Shown piece by piece: positions 52,423 to 60,712 of a stretch of DNA of 64,000 bases (positions are counted from its first letter, which is position 1; every line of letters starts with the position of its first letter). The notes below the pieces were generated by a model that worked only from the letters and a program-made list of their open reading frames with translations, searched no databases and was not told the origin of the DNA. Location: NCBI RefSeq assembly GCF_000378385.1, contig NZ_KB899664.1, positions 248,001-312,000 on the forward strand, in the 5' to 3' direction. The translations under genes and the position numbers were made by a program. The stretch comes from Paenibacillus daejeonensis DSM 15491 (GTDB taxonomy: Bacteria; Bacillota; Bacilli; Paenibacillales; Paenibacillaceae).

Positions 52423-53793
52423 TTAGGTTGGATTCACGACTAATTCTTCTTCATCCTTGTCGCTGTTGAAGGCGTCGCGGTCGAACTCGCCCTCGGACTT
52501 GGCAACGAGCAGGGAGGTGACCGTCGTACCTGTGGCATTAACTGCCGTACGGCCCATATCGATCAGCGCTTCAACACCAGCGACGATAGCCATACCTTCA
52601 AGCGGCAGGCCGAGTGCAGTCAGAACAACAGTCGTACTGATGGTTGCCGGGCCCGGTACGCCAGCTACGCCAATGGAGGAGATAATGCTAACGAGGACCA
52701 GGATAACATAGTCCGTAAAGCTCAGGGAGACGTTGAATACTTCAGCGGTGAACACCGCTACGATGGCCGGCCAGATTCCGCCGCAGCCATTGAAGTTGAC
52801 GGACGCGCCGAGCGGTGCCACGAAGCTGGCAATACGCGGCGATACATGCAGACGCTTGGTGATGACCTCCAGGTTCACCGGCAGCGTCGCGTAGCTGCTG
52901 CGGGTGGTGAAGGCGACGACCAGCATCGGATAGATCTTCTTGAAGAATCGGATCGGATTCACTTTGGCTACCAGCAGCACAAGACCACCGAACACGAGTA
53001 CAAAGTGCAGAATCAGAGCCACGTACGAAGTCACGATGACGCTGCCGAGCTCCTGGAGGGTCTCCCAGCCGTAACGGGAAGCGATGCCTGCAATGAGGGC
53101 AAATACCCCGTATGGCGTCAGGCGAATGACGAACTTCACAACCTGATGCAGGATCTGCGTCAGCGAAGCGATGAACTCACGTACAGGCTGCACAGCCTTG
53201 ACATCCTTGGAGCCAACCTTGATGATGGCGACAGCCAGGAAGATGGCAAAGATGAGCAGTGGCACGACTTTGCCCTGCGCTGCCTCATTGAACGGGTTGG
53301 ACGGCACCAGATCCAGAATGACCTGCGAGAAGGTCGGAATTTCGCGGGCCTGGAAGCCCTCCGGCACCTGCTGGTCGATTCCGGAGCCCGGGTTGAACAG
53401 CAGGGCAATGAACAGACCGATCAGAGCAGCGACACCTGTCGTTCCCAGGAACCAGGCGAAGGTCTTGAAACCGATCTTGCGCAGGTACTCCAGATTCGTC
53501 AGGGACGAGATACTGTTAAGAACGAGTACGAAGACGAGTGGAATAACGAGCATCCGAATCAAGCTGACATAAATGCTGCCGAAAGTACTGATGCCCTTCA
53601 CTTCGACATCGAAATTCTGGATGACAATGCCGACCAGCAAGCCCAAGCCCAGGCCGATCATGACTCGGGAACCGAAGCTCACCCGGCGGCGAGCGAGATA
53701 AAATAAGAGTGCAAACACAACAATCGAAATAACGAAGCTTAGCCAATTCGTCTCAATGGCCAATAACAAACTGTTTCCTGCAGGCTGATCCAT
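52423..53793 (-). CDS. tcyP: L-cystine-type sodium/proton symporter, TcyP-like
   Basis: 456 residues of the dicarboxylate/amino acid:cation symporter family, eight or more membrane segments. Typical motifs: LIRMLVIPLVFVLVLNSI, SSYATLPVNLEV (the serine-rich re-entrant loop) and PGPATISTTVVLTALGLPLEG, then GVEALIDMGRTAVNATGTTV. It resembles the cystine transporter TcyP. The ATG at 53793 follows AGGGGAAG; the open frame upstream to 54036 is not used. A promoter lies at 53840-53868. Confidence 0.88.
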   Translation of the reverse strand: MDQPAGNSLLLAIETNWLSFVISIVVFALLFYLARRRVSFGSRVMIGLGLGLLVGIVIQNFDVEVKGISTFGSIYVSLIRMLVIPLVFVLVLNSISSLTNLEYLRKIGFKTFAWFLGTTGVAALIGLFIALLFNPGSGIDQQVPEGFQAREIPTFSQVILDLVPSNPFNEAAQGKVVPLLIFAIFLAVAIIKVGSKDVKAVQPVREFIASLTQILHQVVKFVIRLTPYGVFALIAGIASRYGWETLQELGSVIVTSYVALILHFVLVFGGLVLLVAKVNPIRFFKKIYPMLVVAFTTRSSYATLPVNLEVITKRLHVSPRIASFVAPLGASVNFNGCGGIWPAIVAVFTAEVFNVSLSFTDYVILVLVSIISSIGVAGVPGPATISTTVVLTALGLPLEGMAIVAGVEALIDMGRTAVNATGTTVTSLLVAKSEGEFDRDAFNSDKDEEELVVNPT

Positions 53794-53839
53794 TTCTTCT
53801 TCCCCTTTATCATAGTAATCACATAGGAATGGTAAACTA

Positions 53840-53868
53840 AATGTATATAGATTCCCATTGGTTGTCAA
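53840..53868 (-). promoter_or_regulatory. promoter of the symporter gene
   Basis: Minus strand: TTGACA (53868-53863), 17-base spacer, TACATT (53845-53840). Confidence 0.65.
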
Positions 53869-53922
53869 TGATTTCTTTTTCATAGATAGAAAAAGGAAGC
53901 TGATCCTCCCAACAACTGCCCT

Positions 53923-53951
53923 TTGACAGAAGCACAAATAAACCGTACGAT
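53923..53951 (+). promoter_or_regulatory. promoter of the exopolysaccharide operon
   Basis: TTGACA (53923-53928), 17-base spacer, TACGAT (53946-53951). Transcript would start near 53958, about 150 bases before the first gene. Confidence 0.6.
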
Positions 53952-54108
53952 TACTGCTGGTTCGACAAATTTCGCAGGTTCTGTCATCCTTTTTTAATTC
54001 TGTTACGTTACATATATAAAGACACACTTGTGTCATCGATTGTTCAGTAATTGTATAGGCCGTTACGATATACTAACTTCAATTCCTGTCGAAAAGAGGA
54101 TCTGTTTC

Positions 54109-55575
54109 ATGAAATTTACACATTGCCAACGACTCAGGCCGCTAGGACTGGTTTTCTTGCTTCTATGGGCCAGTGTAGGACTGACGGCTTGCTCTTGGCT
54201 TGGCGGTACAAAAACGGAGGAGCAAATTGCCGTAGTGCCTTCAACTGCAGCGTCCGTTGACCGTTATGCAGGAGAGCCCAGTGAACAGATCAATTATGTC
54301 TATACCACGATGCGGGAGCTGACGCTCACCTTTAATGGCCTGGGTGAACGAGCCCAAATGCTGCAGCTGCTGGATGAGCTGGATCGAGTGGATGTCAAGG
54401 CGACGTTTTTTGTACCTGGGATGAGAGTGGCGGAGGAGCCGGACCTTGCCAGGGAGATTGTGACCCGCGGGCACGAGATCGAGAATAATACACTGGAGCG
54501 CGCTGATCTGACGGAGATGGACTATGAACAGATTTACCACCAACTTCGGCTGACCAATGAAATCATTGAGAGAGAAACCGGGGTCCAGCCCCAGTACGTC
54601 CGGACCCGGTCCGGAAGCTATAATGATGATATCAGGCTTGCGAGCGCCCATCTTGGGCTGCAAGCTGTTATTACGTACAGCATTAATTTGCAAGGCTGGC
54701 ATGGCGAAAAGGCATCGACCATCGGCGACTATGTAAAACGGCATATTACGCGGGGCGGTATTATCGCGCTGAGCACGGAGGATAATCCGGAGCTCATTGA
54801 CTCCCTCGGGATGATTCTTGGGGCTGTCGATGAAGTGGGCTATTCGTTAGTTCCGCTCAGCCGGCTGATGGAGTATGAGCATAAGGGTAAGCCGCTGGAG
54901 GAAATTGAAGGCTATGATGCGGCCAAGATAAACCCGGATTACAAGGATGCAGAATACGAGCTTGTGTATAAGAGCGACCGGACCGACAAGCGCATTGCCC
55001 TGACGTTTGACGATTGGGGAACCGACTATACCGTCACCCGGACACTCGATATTTTGAAGGAACACGGTGTGAAATCCACCTTCTTCTTGCGTGCGAATGG
55101 CGTAGAAGCGAATCCGAATCTGGCGCGTGCCATCGTTGAGGACGGACATGAAGTGGCCAACCACACGTATAGTCATCCAGTCATTGTCGATCTTACACCT
55201 GAAGAGCTGCAAGAGGAGATTGTAAAATCACATCAGGTTATGACGGAGGCGATCCAGCAGCAGCCAGTGATGATGTTCCGGCCACCGACAGGTGCCTTTG
55301 ATGATGAATCTGCCAGAATTGTCGCTGCTACAGGCTACCATACCATCGCCATGTACGACGTGACGACACTGGATTGGGATATTCAGAACGATGCGGAGCA
55401 TATCGTCAAGGTTATTCTGGATCGTACGGAGAGCGGCAGTGTGATTCTGCTGCATATCCTGGATGGGCTGCATACCCTGGAGGCCCTATCGATTGCGATT
55501 GAAAAGCTTCGCAGCAGGGGATTTACGTTTGTATTAATGTCAGAGCTGTTGGGAGTTGACCAGAGAGATGAATGA
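54109..55575 (+). CDS. lipoprotein with two NodB-type polysaccharide deacetylase domains
   Basis: 488 residues. Lipobox LTAC with cysteine at residue 28. Domain 1 (about 65-260) has NodB shape but TFNGLG where TFDDG is needed, and no HxxxxH metal site (GHEIENNTLERAD), so it is probably inactive. Domain 2 (about 295-488) is canonical: ALTFDDWG with the metal Asp, HEVANHTYSHP with the two His, RPPTGAFDD and the LLHIL end. It likely removes N-acetyl groups from an extracellular polymer. RBS AGAGGATC. It overlaps the next gene by eight bases; first gene of the operon. Confidence 0.88.
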   Translation: MKFTHCQRLRPLGLVFLLLWASVGLTACSWLGGTKTEEQIAVVPSTAASVDRYAGEPSEQINYVYTTMRELTLTFNGLGERAQMLQLLDELDRVDVKATFFVPGMRVAEEPDLAREIVTRGHEIENNTLERADLTEMDYEQIYHQLRLTNEIIERETGVQPQYVRTRSGSYNDDIRLASAHLGLQAVITYSINLQGWHGEKASTIGDYVKRHITRGGIIALSTEDNPELIDSLGMILGAVDEVGYSLVPLSRLMEYEHKGKPLEEIEGYDAAKINPDYKDAEYELVYKSDRTDKRIALTFDDWGTDYTVTRTLDILKEHGVKSTFFLRANGVEANPNLARAIVEDGHEVANHTYSHPVIVDLTPEELQEEIVKSHQVMTEAIQQQPVMMFRPPTGAFDDESARIVAATGYHTIAMYDVTTLDWDIQNDAEHIVKVILDRTESGSVILLHILDGLHTLEALSIAIEKLRSRGFTFVLMSELLGVDQRDE

Positions 55576-56884
55576 AGCCTATCAGAGACTGCTGGAAGGG
55601 CAGGACAAGCTCGCCGTCATCGGGCTTGGTTATGTCGGTTTGCCGCTCGCGGTGGCATTTGGCCGCAAACTGCAGGTCATCGGCTACGATGTGGATGAAC
55701 GCAAAATCGCAGCCTGCCTGCAGGGGCGAACGTCCATTGACGATGTCAGTGAATCTGAGCTCTCGGACTCCAACGTTATCTTTACCTCCGACGAGGCCGT
55801 CCTTGCGGATGCAAGCTTCTTCGTCATTGCTGTGCCCACGCCGCTCCAGCCGGACAAGGTTCCGGATCTGAGCTACGTGCGACATGCCAGCACGCTCGTT
55901 GGCCGCCACATGCGGCCAGGTGCCACCGTTGTATTCGAATCAACCGTTTATCCCGGCGTGACCGAAGAAATCGCCATGCCGATCCTGGAGGCCGAGTCAG
56001 GATTGCGCTGCGGAACGGACTTCCGAATCGGCTATTCGCCAGAGCGGATCAATCCCGGCGATATGGTACATCGTCTGGAGAATATTGTTAAGATTGTATC
56101 AGGTATGGACGAGGATACACTGGGACTGGTCGCGGCCGTCTACGAGTTAATTGTGGAGGCAGGCGTCTACAGAGCTGAAAGTATCAAGGTAGCCGAAGCT
56201 GCCAAAGTAATCGAGAATGCGCAGCGCGACATCAATATTGCCTTTATGAATGAATTATCCATGTTGTTTCATCAGTTGGACATTGATACACAGGCTGTTC
56301 TCCGGGCAGCAGGAACCAAATGGAACTTCATGCGATTTACACCCGGATTGGTTGGCGGACATTGCATTGGGATCGACCCGTACTATCTCACCTACAAGGC
56401 AGAAGGTCATGGGTACCGGTCACGAATCATTCTGGCTGGCCGACATATCAATGATGGGATGGGGACGTACATTGCCCAGCAGCTGATCAAACAGCTAGTG
56501 AAGCGCAAGGAAGACCTCTCCGCTGTACGTATTGGCATCTTCGGCATTACCTACAAGGAGGATTGCTCAGACATCCGCAACTCTCGGGTTCCGGATATTG
56601 TGCGCGAGCTAGCCGAATATGGGGTTACGACATTGGTAAGCGATCCGCTCGCTGATCCCCGCGAAGTGAGCAAGGAATATGGCATAACGTTAACTGCGCC
56701 AGAGGAGATGACAGGCCTGGGAGCTGTCGTCGTAGCCGTGCCTCATGCGCAGTATGCCGACATGGGACCGGCGGATTACGACCAGCTCTGCGAGGGCAGC
56801 CGGCTGCGAATAATGGTGGACATCAAGAGTTTGTATAACCGGACAATATTCGAGGAGCATGGGTATTCGTATTGGAGTCTGTAA
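55568..56884 (+). CDS. UDP-sugar (UDP-HexNAc) 6-dehydrogenase
   Basis: 438 residues. Rossmann start LAVIGLGYVGLPLAVAFG, STVYPGVTEE, the catalytic Cys C266 in GGHCIGIDPYYL and Lys in EAAKVIENAQRDINIA. Domain order and sequence match the WbpO/TviB type, which oxidises UDP-N-acetylhexosamines twice at C6 to uronic acids; UDP-glucose cannot be excluded. The ATG at 55568 is within the end of the previous gene. It supplies an acidic sugar nucleotide to the synthase at 57003 (inference). Confidence 0.87.
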   Translation: MNEAYQRLLEGQDKLAVIGLGYVGLPLAVAFGRKLQVIGYDVDERKIAACLQGRTSIDDVSESELSDSNVIFTSDEAVLADASFFVIAVPTPLQPDKVPDLSYVRHASTLVGRHMRPGATVVFESTVYPGVTEEIAMPILEAESGLRCGTDFRIGYSPERINPGDMVHRLENIVKIVSGMDEDTLGLVAAVYELIVEAGVYRAESIKVAEAAKVIENAQRDINIAFMNELSMLFHQLDIDTQAVLRAAGTKWNFMRFTPGLVGGHCIGIDPYYLTYKAEGHGYRSRIILAGRHINDGMGTYIAQQLIKQLVKRKEDLSAVRIGIFGITYKEDCSDIRNSRVPDIVRELAEYGVTTLVSDPLADPREVSKEYGITLTAPEEMTGLGAVVVAVPHAQYADMGPADYDQLCEGSRLRIMVDIKSLYNRTIFEEHGYSYWSL

Positions 56885-56886
56885 GT

Positions 56887-56990
56887 GAGTTTTCCTTCGG
56901 AAAACTTAAGCTTATGCTTTCGAAGAGAGTTTTCCTTCGGAAAACTTAAAGTCTATGCTTCCGAAGTGAGTTTTCCTTCGGAAAACTTGT
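56887..56990 (+). repeat. three copies of a hairpin-forming 40-41-bp repeat, ending just before the next ribosome binding site
   Basis: GAGTTTTCCTTCGGAAAAC occurs at 56887, 56927 and 56968. Each copy can fold GTTTTCC with GGAAAAC. The last two also have a TTCCGAAG-like left arm that pairs with CTTCGGAA, so two folds exclude each other. The last hairpin ends four bases before AGGAGG at 56991. Confidence 0.85.
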
Positions 56991-57002
56991 AGGAGGGTGA
57001 AC

Positions 57003-58844
57003 ATGAAGCGCAAGGACAAGCAACCCATCGAGGAGAAGCTGGCGGTCGTCCGCGGCGACCGGCGGGCGCTCTCGCGGGTGCCTGACCCGGAGCGGATTAG
57101 AGGCGGCAGTGAACGACGCGGTGGTCCCGATAGCAGCGATGACCCGGCGCTGTTCAGCATGCGGTTCGTCGCCGATTTCAACGTTCAAGTCGTGAACAAA
57201 CGCCGCGGCCGCAAGAAGGCGCTGACAGGCAAGGCGGCGGACATTTCCACAACGGGCATGCTGGTAGAGCTGGGAGGCAGTGAGGAGTTGCAGGATCAAT
57301 ACCAGGTCGGCACCAAATGCCATTTGCGCTTCGAGATCCCGCCCGGTACGATGCCAGAGGGATTCGAATCCAGTGTCAAGGTGGACGCGGAGGTCGTCCG
57401 GCTCTTCCTGCACGAGGAAAACGGCACCTCCAGATGGATGGCAGGACTGATTTTCACCGAGCCTCTGACGAGCTACTTCAAGCGGCGGCGTTGGGGCTAC
57501 TCCATTTACATGGCCAGCGGCATGCTATTCCTCGCGGTGTTGTTCATCATGCTGATGCGGACAGAGAGTATTCTCTATTTCAAATACAATTGGCTGCTCT
57601 ATCTCTACAGCATCATTGCTGCAGTCTTCCTGCTCAGTCGTTACCTGTTCGGAGCTTTATACCGGGATGTTCCGATCGATCCCCATTATACACCGGGGGT
57701 ATCCATCATTATCCCTTGTTTTAACGAGGAGAAGTGGATTCGGCGGACCATTCTCAGTTGCATCAACCAAGACTACCCGCTGGACAAGCTGGAGGTCATC
57801 GTCGTTGACGACCGCTCTACGGATAAATCTGTTGAAGAGATTGAAAAAGTAATCGCCATGATCCACAGGGAGGCCGAACGGTTCAAGGTAAAGGATAGGC
57901 TCTCTGTGCATGTGCTACCGGAGAATGGCGGCAAGCGGGTCGCTTTGGTCAAAGGTGTGGAGCTGGCCAAGCATCCGCTGGTTGTGTTCGTCGACTCGGA
58001 TAGCTTTCTGGAGTTTTCCGCCATCCGCCATCTCGTCCAGCCCTTCAAAGACCCGCGCATGGGCGGTGTTGCCGGCCGAACAGATGTAGAGAACAAGTTC
58101 ACTAATTCCGTCTCCAAGCTGCAGACGGTTCGGTATTACATTGCTTTTCGAATCATGAAGGCGGCGGAATCGTACTTTGACAGTGTGACCTGTCTCTCAG
58201 GACCACTTTCCTGCTATCGCAAGGAATTGGTGCTGCAGCACAAGGACGCCTGGCTAACCCAGACGTTTCTGGGACATCCGGCAACGTTCGGCGATGACCG
58301 GAGTATGACCAATTTCATTCTGCGCACGCATCGTACGGGCTATCAGGACAAGGCGATTTGTTCAACGATTGTCCCTTCCGACATGGGCGTGTTCCTGAAG
58401 CAGCAGATGCGCTGGAAGCGCTCCTGGCTGAGGGAGTCCTTGCGGGCCGGGGGATTCATCTGGCGCAAGGAGCCTTTCATGGCCTTGTTCTTCTACATCG
58501 GTATCATCGTTCCCATTGCGGCCCCGGTGATCGTCCTGCATAACCTGGTGTATGTACCCGTAGTGCATGGCATTTTTCCTGGCACTTTCCTGATGGGCCT
58601 GCTGTTGATGGCGCTTCTGATGAGCTTCGCCCATTTGCTGTTCCGGAGGAGCCGATTATGGGTGTTTGGTCTCGTCTTCTGCGTGTTCTATGAGCTGGTG
58701 TTGCTGTGGCAGATGCCGGTTGCGTGGGTGACGTTCTGGAAATCAACGTGGGGTACACGGGAGACACCGCAGGATGTGGAGGCCAAGGAACGCAAGAAGC
58801 GCAAGCGTGACCGTAAACGGGGCAACTCTGAGATCCCCCTGTAA
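57003..58844 (+). CDS. PilZ-domain processive glycosyltransferase family 2, hyaluronan-synthase-like
   Basis: 613 residues. Cytoplasmic N-terminal PilZ-like domain (about 50-160) with D80-I-S-T-T-G; the upstream RxxxR is degenerate (LFSMR). Two membrane helices (about 165-215), then the GT2 domain: SIIIPCFNEEKWIRRTILSC, IVVDDRST, D331-S-D, FGDDRSMTNF and QQMRW at 467-471. Three or more C-terminal helices follow. The GDDRSMTN and QQMRWKRSWLRES segments resemble HasA hyaluronan synthases. It should polymerise and export a polysaccharide, perhaps controlled by c-di-GMP. ATG at 57003 is six bases after AGGAGG. Confidence 0.88.
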   Translation: MKRKDKQPIEEKLAVVRGDRRALSRVPDPERIRGGSERRGGPDSSDDPALFSMRFVADFNVQVVNKRRGRKKALTGKAADISTTGMLVELGGSEELQDQYQVGTKCHLRFEIPPGTMPEGFESSVKVDAEVVRLFLHEENGTSRWMAGLIFTEPLTSYFKRRRWGYSIYMASGMLFLAVLFIMLMRTESILYFKYNWLLYLYSIIAAVFLLSRYLFGALYRDVPIDPHYTPGVSIIIPCFNEEKWIRRTILSCINQDYPLDKLEVIVVDDRSTDKSVEEIEKVIAMIHREAERFKVKDRLSVHVLPENGGKRVALVKGVELAKHPLVVFVDSDSFLEFSAIRHLVQPFKDPRMGGVAGRTDVENKFTNSVSKLQTVRYYIAFRIMKAAESYFDSVTCLSGPLSCYRKELVLQHKDAWLTQTFLGHPATFGDDRSMTNFILRTHRTGYQDKAICSTIVPSDMGVFLKQQMRWKRSWLRESLRAGGFIWRKEPFMALFFYIGIIVPIAAPVIVLHNLVYVPVVHGIFPGTFLMGLLLMALLMSFAHLLFRRSRLWVFGLVFCVFYELVLLWQMPVAWVTFWKSTWGTRETPQDVEAKERKKRKRDRKRGNSEIPL

Positions 58845-58941
58845 GCTCTGATTCGTGGGATGGCACGCCCTAAAATGCGTCATTTTGTAACATTAAGTGG
58901 CAGCTGCATGGCTGAACTATGCAAGGGAGGAGTACGGTAAG

Positions 58942-60618
58942 GTGGATCAGACATTTGACTATCGCAAAAAAAATGCCCGTAAACGGGTACGCACTGTCCT
59001 GCAGGTGCTGATCCTGCTCATCCTGGGTTACCTGGTTATCCATGCGGTATTCGATATCAAGACCTATCGGGAGCCCGATAAGGCGCAATGGACTAGTGAC
59101 AGAGGCTTTATTGCCCTGTCGTATTTCGGTGTCAGTCGCTCCGGATCGTCGACCCTGATTGCAAAGCCGCGGCTGGAGCAGCATCTGCAGGCGCTGTATG
59201 ACCACGGCTATACGACAATTGCCCAAAAGGACATTTTGGATTATTACAACAACGGCAAGCCTCTGCCGGAACGGGGATTGTTCCTCTCATTCGGGGACGG
59301 CCGCAACGATTCCAGTCTGTTCGCCCAACCGATGATGGAGTCTTTTAACTTCAAATCCACGATGTTTTCCTATGCCAATAAGATGGACGGCAAGGACTCC
59401 AAATTCCTCAAGCCCAAAGAGCTGCTTAAGATGACACGCAAGGGCTATTGGGAGCTCGGCAGTAATGGCTATCGCCTGACGTATATCAACATTTACGATG
59501 AGGATGGTCGTTTCGTAGGCATGCGCGACGAAGGGGACTTCGCAGAGATTGATTGGGCACGTGATTACACCCACTATCTGATGGACTTCCTGCGGGATGC
59601 GGACGGTATTCCAATCGAGGACCGGACGGAAATGGATGAGCGGCTGACCCATGACTACGAGGCGATGGAAAGCATCTATACGAATACGCTTGGCGATGTG
59701 CCACGAACGTATATGATTATGCATGCCAACACACTGTACAACGGTATGAATAGCCTGGTGGAGGAAGTGAATACGCGCCATATCCCTCGTCTCTTTGATA
59801 TGCACTTTAACCGGGAAGGGGATGCCCTTAACGGACCGGATGGTCAGCTGCAGGATCTCACGCGGCTGCAGCCGGCTCCCTACTGGTACACCAATCATTT
59901 GTTGATGAAGCTTGGTTTGGATACAGGGGATGAGATGCATTTTATTATTGGCGACACAGATCGTGCCGCGGAATGGGAGCTGCTAGGCGGCGCAGCTGAA
60001 TACATCGGCAGCCGGATTGCGCTCACGTCGACGCCGGGCGGAACAGGACGTATCCACCTGAAGGATAAGGATACAACGGGAGATCTGCTGCTGAAAACAC
60101 GCCTCTCCGGCAATGTGGTCGGCCACCAATCCGTCTACCTCCGCTACGACCGGACGCGCGCAGCCTATGTCCAATTGACACTAGCGGACAATGTGCTTCT
60201 CGTCACCGCCAAGAAGCCGGGCGAAGAAGCTCAGACGCTCTGGACGCATGAGTTTCCAGGACTGGAGAAGAATCGGGCCTACCCGCCTGGCATGCAGCAG
60301 CAACGTCAGCTTGAAGCCTCCATTCAGGATGGAAAGCTAGCCGTAAGCATGGACGGAAGCGTACTAATAGAAGGACTGGAACTGGGCGAGGCAGCGGATC
60401 GTGGCAGCGTGATGCTGGAGGCAGAGGCGAGCCCGCTTAACAAGAAGGACACGATCTATGACGCGGTCTTCGACAACCTGCAGCTCCTGTCGCTACAGGC
60501 GGATGGCACGCCAGGAGCACATGTATATGATAACCGCAGAAGCGGGCTGGAGCAGGCTTTGCATGTGATTCGGAGCACGGTCAACCGGACAGTGGACTGG
60601 GCCATTGAGACATTCTGA
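58942..60618 (+). CDS. membrane-anchored deacetylase-like protein with C-terminal beta-sandwich
   Basis: 558 residues. Basic start (FDYRKKNARKR) and one membrane helix (about 18-38), then an extracytoplasmic NodB-like domain: YFGVSRSG, LFLSFGDGRND in place of TFDDG, LGSNGYRLTYIN and a long strand region. The metal residues look incomplete. After about residue 340 a lectin-like beta-sandwich follows (GDLLLKTRLSGNVVGHQSVY). GTG at 58942 has GGGAGG about 11 bases upstream; the start is uncertain. It probably modifies or guides the polymer made by the synthase. Confidence 0.72.
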   Translation: MDQTFDYRKKNARKRVRTVLQVLILLILGYLVIHAVFDIKTYREPDKAQWTSDRGFIALSYFGVSRSGSSTLIAKPRLEQHLQALYDHGYTTIAQKDILDYYNNGKPLPERGLFLSFGDGRNDSSLFAQPMMESFNFKSTMFSYANKMDGKDSKFLKPKELLKMTRKGYWELGSNGYRLTYINIYDEDGRFVGMRDEGDFAEIDWARDYTHYLMDFLRDADGIPIEDRTEMDERLTHDYEAMESIYTNTLGDVPRTYMIMHANTLYNGMNSLVEEVNTRHIPRLFDMHFNREGDALNGPDGQLQDLTRLQPAPYWYTNHLLMKLGLDTGDEMHFIIGDTDRAAEWELLGGAAEYIGSRIALTSTPGGTGRIHLKDKDTTGDLLLKTRLSGNVVGHQSVYLRYDRTRAAYVQLTLADNVLLVTAKKPGEEAQTLWTHEFPGLEKNRAYPPGMQQQRQLEASIQDGKLAVSMDGSVLIEGLELGEAADRGSVMLEAEASPLNKKDTIYDAVFDNLQLLSLQADGTPGAHVYDNRRSGLEQALHVIRSTVNRTVDWAIETF

Positions 60619-60627
60619 TCGTGAATG

Positions 60628-60700
60628 CTTCCGAAGCGAGTTTTCCTTCGGAAAACTTAAGCCTATGCTTCCGAAGTGAGTTTTCCTTCGGAAAACTTTT
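60628..60700 (+). repeat. two copies of the same hairpin repeat before the next ribosome binding site
   Basis: GAGTTTTCCTTCGGAAAAC occurs at 60638 and 60678, 40 bases apart, with TTCCGAAG arms. The last hairpin ends four bases before AGGAGG at 60701, the same geometry as at 56990. Confidence 0.85.
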
Positions 60701-60712
60701 AGGAGGGTGCAG

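Noticed and set aside
53924-53986. Possible riboswitch between the symporter and deacetylase genes
   Set aside because: TGACAGAA and TTCTGTCA do pair across 47 bases, but the left arm is the -35 box of the likely promoter, so the structure would not be transcribed as a whole in either direction. No known riboswitch core was recognised.
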